A stretch of DNA of 64,000 nt from Zhongshania aquatica. Its GTDB lineage: Bacteria > Pseudomonadota > Gammaproteobacteria > Pseudomonadales > Spongiibacteraceae. The position numbers and the translations under genes are program-made. The stretch is taken from assembly GCF_027257955.1 (NCBI RefSeq), contig NZ_JANZNQ010000003.1, forward strand, positions 62,001-126,000. The letters run 5' to 3'. Position 1 is the first letter of the stretch. Each line of letters begins with the position of its first letter. The notes beneath the pieces are model-generated. The model was given only the letters and a program-made list of their open reading frames with translations, was not told where the DNA came from and did no database searches. Shown one piece after another: positions 45,610 through 56,935 of the stretch.

Positions 45610-47343
45610 TTAATGGAATTCCCGCTGTGTACCGCTCATGGGCTCAGGCTTGTAAGCCTTGAGATGCAGTTCCAGTTGTTCACCTAAGACCTTGCGAAGG
45701 TCAGAAGGCATGACGATCTGGGATATCGATCCCAGGCTTAGTGCTTCATTCGGATTCATCAGTTCGCGTTCATAACGCTGGGTCAATAACAGCTCTTCCT
45801 GTTTTTGCCATGCTGCTACTGCGTCTTTTGCGGTGCTCGCCGCTTCAGCATCAGACATACCTGCCTTAACATTTTGTGCAGTCAGTTCAGCAATTTTAGG
45901 TTTCACCGCCGTACGAATTTTACGAACTTCATCTTTATAAACATATTCAACCCCAGCTGGGCCCATTACCGCCAACCGTGTGGTCGGTAGTGCGCAAACA
46001 AAATCTGCCCCAGTGGGGTAGTTATTGAATGCCGCATAGGCGCCACCAAAGGCGTTGCGAACAATCATCAGGAAGCGCGGAGTGCGCAGATCAATAATCG
46101 CATCTAACATCGCGCGACCAGCTTGCACAATACCGCCCGCCTCTTGCTCTTTGCCTGGCAGGAAGCCTGTGGTGTCTTCCATGAAGATCACGGGAATGTT
46201 GTACACATTACAGAAGCGGATGAAACGGGCATTCTTATAGGCCGCATCAATGTCAATTTGACCAGAGGCAACCGCCGAGTTGTTTGCCACAAAGCCAACG
46301 ACGTTACCACCCATACGGCCAAGCGCACACACGGTATTACGCGCGCGCTCAGGCTGAATTTCAAAGAAATCGCCGTGGTCGCACATTTGCTGAATGATGA
46401 TGCTGATATCAAACGGCGTATTAAAACCGGTGGGGCTGTTAAACGCTTTCTTCAACAGCAAATCGATGTCCCAAGTTCTGCGGCTAATCGGGTCTGAAGT
46501 CGGCTGAAACGCTGGCGCTTCTGCGCTGTTATTCGGCAGATAGTTCAACAGCTCTTTTACTTTACGTAGCGCCGCGACTTCGTCTGGCACGACAAAATCG
46601 GTGACACCAGATTTAGAGTGAACACTGGGGCCACCGAGCTCGTCTGCGGTGACGTCTTCACCGAGTACCGACTTAACAACGCCGGGGCCGGTTAAACCAA
46701 AGAAGGTGTCATTAGGCTGTATTACAAAAGAGCCCTGACGTGGCAAATAAGAGCCACCACCTGCGTTATAACCGAACATACACATGATCGAAGGCACTAC
46801 ACCATTTATATGGCGAAGTGCGGTAAACGCTTCGGCGTAGCCATCTAGACCACCTACACCGGCGGGAATATACGCACCGGCAGAGTCATTCATGCCGACT
46901 AGCGGAATACCCAATTTACCAGCTAGCTTAAATAAATTAGCGAGCTTGCTGCCGTTGGTGGCGTCCATAGAACCGGCACGAACGGTAAAGTCGTGGCCGT
47001 ACATGGCAACATCACGTCCGTTAACTTTGACGACGGCGGTTACTAGCGACGCACCATCTAAATTTTTACCCCAGTTTTGGTAAAGGATTTTAGGTTCAGT
47101 GCCGGCATCTGCCAGTACGTCGATCCTTTCCCAAATAGTCATCCGTTTCTTTTCATGCTGTTTTTGAATGCCTTTAACACCGGCCATTTTCCGTGGTCGT
47201 TGTTGCAAGTCATGTCCAGCTTGAAGAGCGGCTTCGTATAAGCCAGGATCGTAGTCAATTTGACCAGGGACAGTAAATTCGAGCTCTGCTTTCTTCTCGA
47301 AGGGATTTTCCAGTGAGGGTATCTGTGAAGCTATTTTTGTCAT
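45610..47343 (-). CDS. pccB: Acyl-CoA (propionyl-CoA) carboxylase beta subunit
   Basis: About 577 residues from ATG 47343, which has GGAA nine bases upstream; in-frame ATG 47364 and TTG 47397 are alternatives. Carboxyltransferase of the crotonase-like fold: N-terminal half with [19 protein letters not shown] and [17 protein letters not shown]-terminal half with [18 protein letters not shown] and [10 protein letters not shown]. It transfers CO2 from biotin to propionyl-CoA (or another acyl-CoA). It is first in the module, 66 bp before the biotin subunit. Substrate specificity is inferred from the linked mce and mutase. Confidence 0.92.
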   Translation of the reverse strand: MTKIASQIPSLENPFEKKAELEFTVPGQIDYDPGLYEAALQAGHDLQQRPRKMAGVKGIQKQHEKKRMTIWERIDVLADAGTEPKILYQNWGKNLDGASLVTAVVKVNGRDVAMYGHDFTVRAGSMDATNGSKLANLFKLAGKLGIPLVGMNDSAGAYIPAGVGGLDGYAEAFTALRHINGVVPSIMCMFGYNAGGGSYLPRQGSFVIQPNDTFFGLTGPGVVKSVLGEDVTADELGGPSVHSKSGVTDFVVPDEVAALRKVKELLNYLPNNSAEAPAFQPTSDPISRRTWDIDLLLKKAFNSPTGFNTPFDISIIIQQMCDHGDFFEIQPERARNTVCALGRMGGNVVGFVANNSAVASGQIDIDAAYKNARFIRFCNVYNIPVIFMEDTTGFLPGKEQEAGGIVQAGRAMLDAIIDLRTPRFLMIVRNAFGGAYAAFNNYPTGADFVCALPTTRLAVMGPAGVEYVYKDEVRKIRTAVKPKIAELTAQNVKAGMSDAEAASTAKDAVAAWQKQEELLLTQRYERELMNPNEALSLGSISQIVMPSDLRKVLGEQLELHLKAYKPEPMSGTQREFH

Positions 47344-47712
47344 GCCTGTCAGTTCCAGCTGCATTTCATTTATGGGTAACCCGCGCTCATGCCGCAAGCG
47401 ATTGTCTCTTTGTTGTGTTTTACCAGTACGAGATTCTAACGATCCCTAACACGGTGATAAAACCAAAGGGGCATTACGCCAGCAAACATATTGAACTGCG
47501 GATGAATGAGAATAACCGTTCTGTGTGTTGCAATGACGGCTTGGTGTTTCTCAAAGCGGCGGCTAACATTACTGGGAAAGGCCTTCTCTGTCAATCTAAG
47601 CGGCCCTTTTCGAGGCATATGTCAATTTGACAAAACACTAGATTTTCAGGCTCATAGCACGTAAAATCGACCCCTACTCGCTGCTTTTGAACGACACTCT
47701 GAGCAACATCTA
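47344..47712. other. Divergent intergenic region between pccB and pabB
   Basis: About 370 bp with no supported gene. It should hold both promoters. The clearest element is a perfect 13-bp palindrome TGTCAATTTGACA at 47620-47632 that places a TTGACA hexamer on each strand; no convincing -10 boxes sit at standard distance, so I do not assign promoters. Confidence 0.4.
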
Positions 47713-49074
47713 ATGGCTAGCCTTCGTCGCATTCCTCTACCCTACCACTGCGACAGTTGCGGTTTTTTCTCCAAACTAAAACACCTGGCCTATCCGGTAT
47801 TTTTAGACAGCGCCGCGCCCTTCAGCGACTTTGGTAGATTTGACATCATCTGCGCCCAACCCAAAGAAATTATTTCATTAAAAACAAATTCATACGATAA
47901 CAATCGCACATTTTTGATTAACACCGAGAATCGGATAAAAACCCTGTGCAACGAGTTTGTTAGCACAGACGATTTACCTTTCTGCGGCGGCGCCATCGGC
48001 TACATGAGCTACGAATTTGGCAGACCCTCCGCTAAAATTGACTGCGATATCGAGCAAAAACCACCGATAGCCTCACCGCCAACCCCAGACTTCCACGTTG
48101 GCGTTTATGAATGGGCAATTGTGGTTGACCACCTGAACAAGCAGTGCGAATTAGTTGCACAAGCTGGTGTAGACGATCAAACGCTGGCGCAAATAGAGCA
48201 ATGTGTTCTCTCAGCCAAACCGAACTCGCCCATTACTCCATTTAAACTAAGCGGCGACTTCGTCTCCTCTTTAGATCAGCGGCAATACCGGCAGGCATTT
48301 AATCGGGTGCAGGACTATATCCGGGCCGGTGATTGCTACCAAATCAATCTTACGCGGGCCTTTAATGCGAATTATCGGGGCGATCCATGGCAAGCATACC
48401 AGCGCCTTCGCGAAACCGCTGCCGCGCCCTTTTCTGTGTTTATGGACCTAGGCAACAGCCAAATTCTTAGTTTTTCACCAGAGCGTTTACTTTCTGCACG
48501 TAAAGGTCATCTGCAAACTCAGCCTATCAAAGGCACGGCAGCCCGTGATCCAGACCCAATTAAGGATCAAGCCCTTGCCGCCGAACTACGGGGCAGCGAA
48601 AAGAACCGCGCCGAAAACGTAATGATTGTAGATTTACTTCGCAATGACTTCAGTAAGAGCTGTCTAGCCTCCACTGTGAAGACAGAGAAGCTATGTGAAT
48701 TACAAAGTTTCCGCACGGTTCATCATTTGGTGAGCACGGTGTCTGGAGAGCTACGCCCAGATTGCACGCCATTCAACGCCCTACAGAACTGCTTCCCCGG
48801 TGGATCGATCACTGGCGCGCCAAAGCGTCGAGCGATGGAAATTATCGACGAGATTGAACCTCACCGCAGAAGTGTCTATTGCGGCAGTATTTTCTATTTA
48901 GGCGCTGATGGGAAAATGGACAGTAATATCGCCATACGCAGCTTTGTCTGTGCCGACAATGAGATTACTGGCTGGGCCGGTGGCGGGATAGTAGCTGATT
49001 CAGATGCAGACGAAGAGTTTATCGAAACGGAAACAAAGATCGGCAAGCTATTAGCGGCGCTTGCCGATCTTTAA
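47713..49074 (+). CDS. pabB: Aminodeoxychorismate synthase component I
   Basis: 453 residues, cytoplasm. Makes 4-amino-4-deoxychorismate from chorismate and ammonia for folate. The chorismate-binding C-terminal domain is complete; the PIKGT motif with its active-site Lys distinguishes PabB from anthranilate synthase TrpE (PIAGT). Also seen: ELRGSEKNRAENVMIVDLLRND and PGGSITGAPKRRAMEIIDE. Its last codons form part of a terminator hairpin (see 49035-49072). Confidence 0.95.
   Translation: MASLRRIPLPYHCDSCGFFSKLKHLAYPVFLDSAAPFSDFGRFDIICAQPKEIISLKTNSYDNNRTFLINTENRIKTLCNEFVSTDDLPFCGGAIGYMSYEFGRPSAKIDCDIEQKPPIASPPTPDFHVGVYEWAIVVDHLNKQCELVAQAGVDDQTLAQIEQCVLSAKPNSPITPFKLSGDFVSSLDQRQYRQAFNRVQDYIRAGDCYQINLTRAFNANYRGDPWQAYQRLRETAAAPFSVFMDLGNSQILSFSPERLLSARKGHLQTQPIKGTAARDPDPIKDQALAAELRGSEKNRAENVMIVDLLRNDFSKSCLASTVKTEKLCELQSFRTVHHLVSTVSGELRPDCTPFNALQNCFPGGSITGAPKRRAMEIIDEIEPHRRSVYCGSIFYLGADGKMDSNIAIRSFVCADNEITGWAGGGIVADSDADEEFIETETKIGKLLAALADL
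49035..49072. terminator. Bidirectional hairpin terminator embedded in the end of pabB
   Basis: A perfect 14-base inverted repeat AAAGATCGGCAAGC/GCTTGCCGATCTTT with a 10-base loop. The right arm encodes the last pabB residues and enters the stop codon. Only a short T run follows on either strand, but the stem is strong. It lies between convergent pabB and thrH and could end both. Confidence 0.75.
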
Positions 49075-49082
49075 AAGATATC

Positions 49083-49700
49083 TTATAAACTGAGATTACG
49101 ATTTGAGGCTTTAATAAATTCTAGTTTAAGCGCTTCGTAATCATGCACTGCCGGAAATTGCGGGAACTCACGGATAACGTTGTCAGGGGCTTTAAATAAA
49201 ATACCCGCATCCGCTTCGGCCAGCATGGTGGTGTCGTTGTAGGAATCACCCGCTGCAATAATCCGATAATACAAGGTTTTTAACGCCAATACCGACTGAC
49301 GCTTTGGATTCACTTGGCGAATACGGTAATCCACTACCTTGCCCAAGCTGTCTGTTTCCAACTTATGACATAACAGCGTTGGCCAACCCAGTTGCTTCAT
49401 TAAGGGCGCGGCAAATTCATAAAAGGTATCGGAAAGAATAATCACCTGAAAACGCTCGCGCAGCCAATCCAAAAATTCGCGCGCACCTTCCATCGGCGAC
49501 ATATCGGCAATCACTTCTTGGATATCAGGCAGACCAAGACCATTTTCACTTAGCAAACGCAGACGCTGCTGCATTAACACATCGTAGTCTGGAATGTCGC
49601 GGGTGGTTGCCTTTAAGGCCTCAATACCGGTACGTTCCGCAAAATCGATCCAGATTTCTGGGATAAGCACCCCTTCAAGGTCAAGACAGGCGATTTCCAC
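49083..49700 (-). CDS. thrH: Phosphoserine phosphatase/homoserine phosphotransferase
   Basis: 205 residues, HAD fold. The first motif DLEGVLIPEIW with Glu instead of the second Asp is the mark of ThrH, which dephosphorylates phosphoserine and can pass the phosphate to homoserine. Motif II Ser/Thr (ILSDTFYEF) and motif IV (AAGDSYNDTTML) are intact. Start is GTG, supported by AGGAG seven bases before it. Confidence 0.94.
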   Translation of the reverse strand: MEIACLDLEGVLIPEIWIDFAERTGIEALKATTRDIPDYDVLMQQRLRLLSENGLGLPDIQEVIADMSPMEGAREFLDWLRERFQVIILSDTFYEFAAPLMKQLGWPTLLCHKLETDSLGKVVDYRIRQVNPKRQSVLALKTLYYRIIAAGDSYNDTTMLAEADAGILFKAPDNVIREFPQFPAVHDYEALKLEFIKASNRNLSL

Positions 49701-49807
49701 AACACTACTCCTAAAATTGATTAAATTACGCTTCTGCGCCGAAAAACCGCGTCAATCTAACGGCTTGAGGCCGATAAAGCAATCTTGACTAACACGCCAA
49801 TATCAGC

Positions 49808-50851
<1,044 letters not shown>

Positions 50852-50879
50852 TTAGCCAAATCTTCCTATCGCCTTTAGA

Positions 50880-51797
50880 TCAATCATCCAATTTGTTCGC
50901 AATGCCATGGGGTACATGACCAGTAGAAACATGTTCACTCGCCGACTCGCAATGGCCGGGCTGATCATCAAAAAACACATCGGCACCATAGGCTGCTAAG
51001 AACTCGCCTTTCTCCAAACCGCCAAGAAACAGTGATTCGTCGATCCGAATATTCCAATTTCGCAATGTCTGAATAACACGCTTATGTGTGGGCGCCGAGC
51101 GTGCGGTAACTAAGGCAATGCGAATTGGCGGATCATCGTCAGACAATTCGCATTGCAGCGCATTCAACGCCGCCAAGAAATTCTTAAATGGTCCACCGCT
51201 CAGGGGGGTGTCTGCCGCCGCTACCTCACTAGCCGTGAAGGCCTCCAAGCCATCGCGTTTGAAGACTTGCTCAGCTTCATCAGAAAAAATCACCGCATCA
51301 CCGTCAAAGGCAAAACGTAGTTCTCGCTTACTGAGGGGCTGGGATTTTTTAGATCGGGGTAATAGTGTCGCGGCAGCCACGCCGTTATCTAGTGCGCGTC
51401 GCACGTCTTCAGCGTTGGTCGAGAGAAACAGATGGCAGCCAAAGGCAGACACATAGCGATAGGGACTTTCACCACCGCTAAATGCTGCGCGGCTAATATT
51501 GAGTTTGTAATGCTCTATGGAGTTAAACACCCGCAATCCGGTATCAGCGGAATTGCGCGACAGCAAAATGACTTCGACCCGCGCGTCATCTAGGTAATCG
51601 TTCAGCTGTAATAAGCGCTCAACAATGCCAAAGGCTTCGCCCGGTTCGAGAATTTCGTCTTCATGATCGATTTGGTATTTCTGATAGGCGCTGAGGCCTT
51701 CCGACTCGTAGACCCTGTGACTCTCATCCAAATTAAAGAGCGCTCTGGATGAGATCGCGACGACTAATTTATTCTCAAATCCTTTCGGCATAATCAC
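50880..51797 (-). CDS. 5'-nucleotidase (cytosolic 5'-NT type I-like family)
   Basis: 305 residues, cytoplasm. Sequence such as LVVAISSRALFNLDES, VILLSRNSADTGLRVFNSI, FLSTNAEDVRRAL and FAFDGDAVIFSDEAE is characteristic of the PF06189 5'-nucleotidase family, HAD fold, which hydrolyses nucleoside 5'-monophosphates. The DGD and FFDDQ acidic motifs would bind magnesium. It is upstream of cysB on the same strand. Confidence 0.88.
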   Translation of the reverse strand: MIMPKGFENKLVVAISSRALFNLDESHRVYESEGLSAYQKYQIDHEDEILEPGEAFGIVERLLQLNDYLDDARVEVILLSRNSADTGLRVFNSIEHYKLNISRAAFSGGESPYRYVSAFGCHLFLSTNAEDVRRALDNGVAAATLLPRSKKSQPLSKRELRFAFDGDAVIFSDEAEQVFKRDGLEAFTASEVAAADTPLSGGPFKNFLAALNALQCELSDDDPPIRIALVTARSAPTHKRVIQTLRNWNIRIDESLFLGGLEKGEFLAAYGADVFFDDQPGHCESASEHVSTGHVPHGIANKLDD

Positions 51798-51861
51798 ACT
51801 TCATGGTGGAGTAAGCTCACTATACAATATGGCCAGACCAAGATAACAGCCCTACGCGCGT

Positions 51862-53370
51862 TTAGGGTTTTGCAGATGCTAATTTTGAAGGCTCTTGCCC
51901 TAGACCGATTGGCACCATAACAAATAGCTCGGACTTATCTTCTGCCAGTAAAGACTGAATTTCTTTGATCAAGATCGTATTTAAGGCCGCAAATACCGGC
52001 TGATCTATCTCGTCGTTATAGATTCGAGCCGATAATACACCCACAATTTGCCGCTCTCCATTATCCTCTTGGGTCAATACCGCCCCACTCTGCCCCGCGT
52101 AACTAAAGCAATCCAGAACATATAAATCACTGAGACTATCACTACCTTCTTGCCAAAAATTAGCGCGACAGCGAGACGCCCACAGAGTGTTTGGGCGTTT
52201 ATCATTCGGGTAGGCAATACTATCTACCCAGGGATCATCTGATGTCGGCGTCGACAAGGCCGGCGGTTTTGCTAATGTAATTGGCCTAGCCAATTTAAAT
52301 AAGGCGATATCCGAGCCGCTATAGCGACCAATTTCACCGTTGTATTGATCTTCTGGGCGATGCTGTCGATGACGCCAGACCTTATTTACAGGCGTTTTTA
52401 CAACATCGCTAGCCTGCCGATCGAGGGGGTCAGCAAGGTAATTAACCGACACTAATTTGCCACCGCCCTCAGGTGTAAATAAACAATGTGATGCCGACAG
52501 CAACCACAGCGATGTAAGTTGCGTGGCAGTACAACGAGACTCATAGGGGCTGCCGTCCTTACGCTCAAACAAACTGACCAACACGCCGCTATGAGGCATT
52601 GTTGCGGGAACTTGCCATAGCTGCTGGCGAACGTCATCGACACGGCCACCCTTGTTAATGGAATATTGCTGAAACACTGCCTGATTTACTGATGAAGACC
52701 GCGCTGCACGAGGACCACCAAGCCAATACAGTGACGGCGCCCCACTGCTGTCAGCCAATAAAACCGGTCGCTTATTCGCATTTTGAGGCAACTGCAGGGC
52801 AACACGCGCAGGCAGATTAACCGGTTTAGTAAGACTTGAGTTTACGTAGAGCGAAGCAGGCGAAGTGTGAATATGAGGTAAAAAACCACTCAGCTGATTT
52901 AGCATGGCAAGTGCTTTGTCTCGACGTATCTGATTACCACTGAGAATTTCTCGCCTAAAACGACGAACCGCCTCGTCAACACCAATTGCACTGTCTAAAC
53001 CTGCAATTACGAACGCAGCATGCAAAAGCGATAATTCAAAGGGCCACTTATTTTCCACTAACGCGAGCGATGCATAGTGATATGCCTTATTAAGGTCGGC
53101 GACCTTTTCTCCACCGCCCCAGAAATACCACTGGGCAAGATCACTGCTCGTGTCACTGCAGTGAGATGAGTTGACGCGCTCACGATCTTCAAACATCTGC
53201 GGACTGGGCAATAACCATTCCGACGATGCGACTGGAAATAGTGCCTGTTCACAATCCTCTGCGAACGCCGAGCAAGAAAACAACAAAGCGAACACAAACG
53301 CATTGCGCGCTGTTATCACTGCGTTAAGACCGCTAGAATTCAGCTTGGTTAAGAGTCGGTGATTATGCAT
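51862..53370 (-). CDS. Exported trypsin-like serine protease
   Basis: Up to 502 residues. A signal peptide ends near residue 38 (AFA-ED). An N-terminal helical, Sel1-like stretch (YFWGGGEKVADLNKAYHYA) precedes an S1 peptidase domain with the triad His in LLSASHCLF, Asp in GSDIALFKLA and Ser in SYAGQSGAVLT. Periplasmic or secreted. The only ATG, 53370, shares the hexamer ATGCAT with the divergent alr start and lacks a ribosome binding site; a GTG at 53319 would still give a good signal peptide. Substrate unknown. Confidence 0.82.
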   Translation of the reverse strand: MHNHRLLTKLNSSGLNAVITARNAFVFALLFSCSAFAEDCEQALFPVASSEWLLPSPQMFEDRERVNSSHCSDTSSDLAQWYFWGGGEKVADLNKAYHYASLALVENKWPFELSLLHAAFVIAGLDSAIGVDEAVRRFRREILSGNQIRRDKALAMLNQLSGFLPHIHTSPASLYVNSSLTKPVNLPARVALQLPQNANKRPVLLADSSGAPSLYWLGGPRAARSSSVNQAVFQQYSINKGGRVDDVRQQLWQVPATMPHSGVLVSLFERKDGSPYESRCTATQLTSLWLLSASHCLFTPEGGGKLVSVNYLADPLDRQASDVVKTPVNKVWRHRQHRPEDQYNGEIGRYSGSDIALFKLARPITLAKPPALSTPTSDDPWVDSIAYPNDKRPNTLWASRCRANFWQEGSDSLSDLYVLDCFSYAGQSGAVLTQEDNGERQIVGVLSARIYNDEIDQPVFAALNTILIKEIQSLLAEDKSELFVMVPIGLGQEPSKLASAKP

Positions 53371-54447
53371 AAAACAACTTGGGTTGAATTAAATAGTAAA
53401 GCGTTGCGCCACAATGCCGCCATTGTTCGTCGCCTCGCGCCAAATGCAGCCATCTTAGCGATGGTAAAGGCCAATGGCTATGGACACGGCGCAGAATGGG
53501 TTGCGGACCAACTACACGATTTAGTTAACGGCTTTGCTGTCGCGCGACTCAGCGAAGCGTTAAGTCTCCGGTTTGCCCAAGCCAATACACGTATTTTGCT
53601 ACTGGGCACCGAGCTTAACGCCGATGTCATGATCGAGTGCGCAGTAAATAAATTAGACTTAGTCATCCACGACATTAACACCGCAAAGTTACTCGCAACG
53701 ACCAAATTGCCGCAGCCAATAACCGTCTGGTTAAAAATGAATACCGGCATGAATCGCCTTGGCATGAGCGCGTCAGAATTTACCGAGGCCCATCGCTTAT
53801 TGATTGCCCATCACAATATCAACGCCATCCATCACATGAGCCATTTTAGTGATGCCGAGACCGAGGACTACACAAATACAAATCGCCAACACCAACAACT
53901 TACCTCCTTAAGTAAGTCGCTGGGTAGCGTTCCTATTAGCATGGCAAACTCCGCTGCGATTATTGTTCATCCCAAAACCCACCTAGACTGGGTACGCCCC
54001 GGCATTATGCTCTACGGCGACGACCCGAGCAGTACCCTAGCCGCAACAAATGCTCTACAAGCGGTAATGACCTTCAAGGCAAAAGTCCTGGCAGTGAGAG
54101 AGGTAAATCTTGGCGATGGCGTCGGCTATAATCGCCGCTGGCAAGCGAATGGCAAGGCAATAATCGCGACTATTGCCGCAGGCTATGCAGACGGCTATCC
54201 TCGCCAAGCGCCCGATGGCACTCCCCTTCTTATCAACGGTGAGCGCGCCGTGATAGCAGGCAGAGTCTCTATGGATTTACTAACCGCAGATGTAAGCCAT
54301 CTTCCTTCAGTAAAGCCGGGCGACATCGCCACGCTATGGGGCGAAAATCTCCCCGCTGTCGAAGTGGGCCAGCACTGCAATACAATTAGTTACGAGCTAT
54401 TTACACGAATTACTGCGCGGGTCCATCGAGAGTATTTAAAAGAATAA
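53365..54447 (+). CDS. alr: Alanine racemase
   Basis: 360 residues, cytoplasm. Interconverts L- and D-alanine for peptidoglycan using pyridoxal phosphate. PLP Lys35 in MVKANGYGHG and catalytic Tyr in GVGYNRRW are present, as are MNTGMNRLG and RVSMD motifs. ATG 53365 is chosen; AAGAG nine bases before it acts as SD. An in-frame GTG at 53359 is less likely. It starts back-to-back with the protease gene. Confidence 0.95.
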   Translation: MHKTTWVELNSKALRHNAAIVRRLAPNAAILAMVKANGYGHGAEWVADQLHDLVNGFAVARLSEALSLRFAQANTRILLLGTELNADVMIECAVNKLDLVIHDINTAKLLATTKLPQPITVWLKMNTGMNRLGMSASEFTEAHRLLIAHHNINAIHHMSHFSDAETEDYTNTNRQHQQLTSLSKSLGSVPISMANSAAIIVHPKTHLDWVRPGIMLYGDDPSSTLAATNALQAVMTFKAKVLAVREVNLGDGVGYNRRWQANGKAIIATIAAGYADGYPRQAPDGTPLLINGERAVIAGRVSMDLLTADVSHLPSVKPGDIATLWGENLPAVEVGQHCNTISYELFTRITARVHREYLKE

Positions 54448-54472
54448 ATTGAGCGGCTGGCACGCCAAGCCA

Positions 54473-55174
54473 TCAAACAATTTCAAGCAATAAATGCGCG
54501 AGCTCGTCTGGCTTATTACTCAAGATCATGTGATTCGTCTCGATCTCGTGGTATCCCCATGCCTCAGAATCACGAGCATGTGCAGCCGCATTGGTAAAAT
54601 GGTTGTTGCCGATTTCAGAAGAATCACTCTCAGTAGCTCGAATATAGCTGCGACGAAACCCAAACGACTCCAGCGGCTGGGCAAGCCTCACTGGCTCCAA
54701 AGCAGTAGCGACGGGATGGGGAACCCGGCGCTGATTATGGAATTCTTCTTGAATAGGGTCGTCAAATTTTCTAGGCGTTGGCGGAAGATAGTTTTGAACC
54801 CCTATTTGGATAGGCGGCCTGGGTAAACCGATTAATTCCAGTACACTCTCACCATCCGATGGAACAAACGCGTCTAGGTAAACCAGGTGCGAGACACGAT
54901 CAGCAATATGGTCCAAACATCCGGTGACTACAGCCCCGCCATAGGAATAACCCAAAAGAACGATATCGCTCAAATCTTCATAAAGAATTTGATTCACAAC
55001 GTCCTGGATGTGAGTGCTAAGTGTAATTTGGGGACTCGCCAAATGCGCCCGCTCACCAAGACCTGTAAGGGACGGTGTAAAAACCTCATGCCCCACTCCC
55101 TGAAGAATTGTCCGCACACGCCTGAAGCAAAATGAACCGGTCCAAGCTCCATGCACTAATACAAAAGTCGCCAT
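54473..55174 (-). CDS. Alpha/beta hydrolase (methylesterase/EstC-like)
   Basis: 233 residues, no signal peptide. Opening FVLVHGAWTGSFCFRR with the oxyanion-hole HG, nucleophile Ser77 in GYSYGG and a C-terminal His215 in ETNHMILSNKPDELAHLL give a full triad with an Asp after VYLDAFVP. This matches the hydroxynitrile-lyase/methylesterase-like group of alpha/beta hydrolases, active on small esters. Convergent with alr, 25 bp apart. Substrate unknown. Confidence 0.88.
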   Translation of the reverse strand: MATFVLVHGAWTGSFCFRRVRTILQGVGHEVFTPSLTGLGERAHLASPQITLSTHIQDVVNQILYEDLSDIVLLGYSYGGAVVTGCLDHIADRVSHLVYLDAFVPSDGESVLELIGLPRPPIQIGVQNYLPPTPRKFDDPIQEEFHNQRRVPHPVATALEPVRLAQPLESFGFRRSYIRATESDSSEIGNNHFTNAAAHARDSEAWGYHEIETNHMILSNKPDELAHLLLEIV

Positions 55175-55416
55175 TCACCACCCTATTTGCTTAAAACGTG
55201 AATACTGTGTTTAAAACCTTAAAACCCTGAATAAATACTCACATTAGATAATACACGGCTTATTTCACCACGGAATTTTCAATTAGTAAGTGCCCATAAC
55301 CCCACGTAAAGACGATGCTATTCCGCTAAAAATAATAAAATCGAATTTTTAGAAAGATAAATCGCTAGAAAAAAGTGCCGCCAAGCGATTATGCCGACGC
55401 CACATAAGAAAGCGCG

Positions 55417-56766
55417 TTAAGCGCTCGTCTTCGCCAAAGCCAGCTGGCTTTTGGTAAGTTTAAAAACAACGGGGCTCAACAGCAGCAATGCGATCAAATT
55501 TGGAATCGCCATCAGGGCGTTTAAGGTATCAGCCAGCAACCAGATAAAACCTAGATTCGCCATAGCGCCCACTGGAATCGCCAGCACCCAAGCAATGCGA
55601 AAAGGCATAACACCTCGCGGACCAAAAAAATACACCACGCAGCGCTCGCTGTAATACGACCAACCGAGCATGGTTGTAAAGGCGAAAATGGCTAAACCTA
55701 GAGCAACAATATAGTGGCCGCCTGCAATTTGAGACTCAAAGGCCATGGTCGATAAGGCCGCACCGCTCTCGCCACTTTGCCACGCACCGGATAACAGAAT
55801 AACGAAGCCTGTGACTGAGCACACTAATATCGTGTCTATAAACGTACCCAACATGGCGATCATGCCCTGCCGAACGGGATTGTTTGTCTTTGCTGCGGCG
55901 TGTGCTATCGGCGCGCTACCGAGACCAGCTTCATTAGAAAATACACCTCGGGCCACCCCAAAACGGATTGCCGCCGCAATGCCTGCGCCCGCAAAACCGC
56001 CGACCGCCGCGGTACCGTTAAAGGCTGAATCGATAACCAAACTAAATACACCGGGCAAGGCACTGAGATTCATTAACAAAACAATAATGCCAACGAGAAG
56101 ATAGCTAATCGCCATAAAGGGAACGAGAAATCCAGCAACACTGGCAACGCGCTTTACGCCACCTAGTATGACGGACGCAACACCAAGGAACATAACCAGC
56201 GCGCTTATCCAAACCGGAACGCCAAAAGCACCCTGCATAGCGTCGGCAACTGAGTTTGCCTGCACGGTATTCCCTATACCAAAACCGGCCATCGCACCAA
56301 ATAAAGCAAAGCACGCACCCAACCAGCGCCACTTAGGGCCGAGTCCGTTCTTAATGTAGTACATGGGGCCACCACTAAAATTACCCTCCGCGTCTTGTTC
56401 GCGGTAATGCACTGCGCACACGGCTTCACTGTATTTTGTCGCCATTCCAACCAGTGCGGTACACCACATCCAAAACAATGCGCCGGGGCCACCCAGCGCA
56501 ATAGCGGTAGCGACACCGGCGATATTACCTGTACCAATGGTAGCGCTTAAAGACGTCATTAAGGCTTGAAAGGGGCTAATTTCTCCATCATCACTGCCGG
56601 ATTTACGCCCCTTCATCAGTAAACGAAAGGCGGTGCCGATATTACGCAGCGGCATGAGCTGAAGCCCAATCATAAGGTATGCGCCGGTGCCAAGAATAAG
56701 CACCAACATCAACGGTCCCCAAACTATGCCGTTGACGGTATTCACAAATGCAGACACAGATTCCAT
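55417..56766 (-). CDS. Alanine/glycine:cation symporter (AGCS family)
   Basis: 449 residues, about eleven membrane helices. Family signatures include IGTGNIAGVATAIALGGPGALFWMW, here at about residues 76-100, plus GGPMYYIKNGLG and RGVFSNEAGLGSAPIAHAAA. Imports alanine or glycine with sodium across the inner membrane. It stands alone; proximity to alr is suggestive of alanine use but lies 970 bp away with another gene between. Confidence 0.93.
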   Translation of the reverse strand: MESVSAFVNTVNGIVWGPLMLVLILGTGAYLMIGLQLMPLRNIGTAFRLLMKGRKSGSDDGEISPFQALMTSLSATIGTGNIAGVATAIALGGPGALFWMWCTALVGMATKYSEAVCAVHYREQDAEGNFSGGPMYYIKNGLGPKWRWLGACFALFGAMAGFGIGNTVQANSVADAMQGAFGVPVWISALVMFLGVASVILGGVKRVASVAGFLVPFMAISYLLVGIIVLLMNLSALPGVFSLVIDSAFNGTAAVGGFAGAGIAAAIRFGVARGVFSNEAGLGSAPIAHAAAKTNNPVRQGMIAMLGTFIDTILVCSVTGFVILLSGAWQSGESGAALSTMAFESQIAGGHYIVALGLAIFAFTTMLGWSYYSERCVVYFFGPRGVMPFRIAWVLAIPVGAMANLGFIWLLADTLNALMAIPNLIALLLLSPVVFKLTKSQLALAKTSA

Positions 56767-56935
56767 GTAGAGTCCCTTACCGTGTTTTTTAGTATGCCGT
56801 CACAGAATAGAGGCCAGCTCTGTTGCGACCATTAAACGCCATCGAATCTTTGATTGATAGAATCAGTGGTGCCGGTTTAATCGATACATCTCAAACACAA
56901 AAATAACAAACATCAGAACTCAAAAAGGCTCTAAT

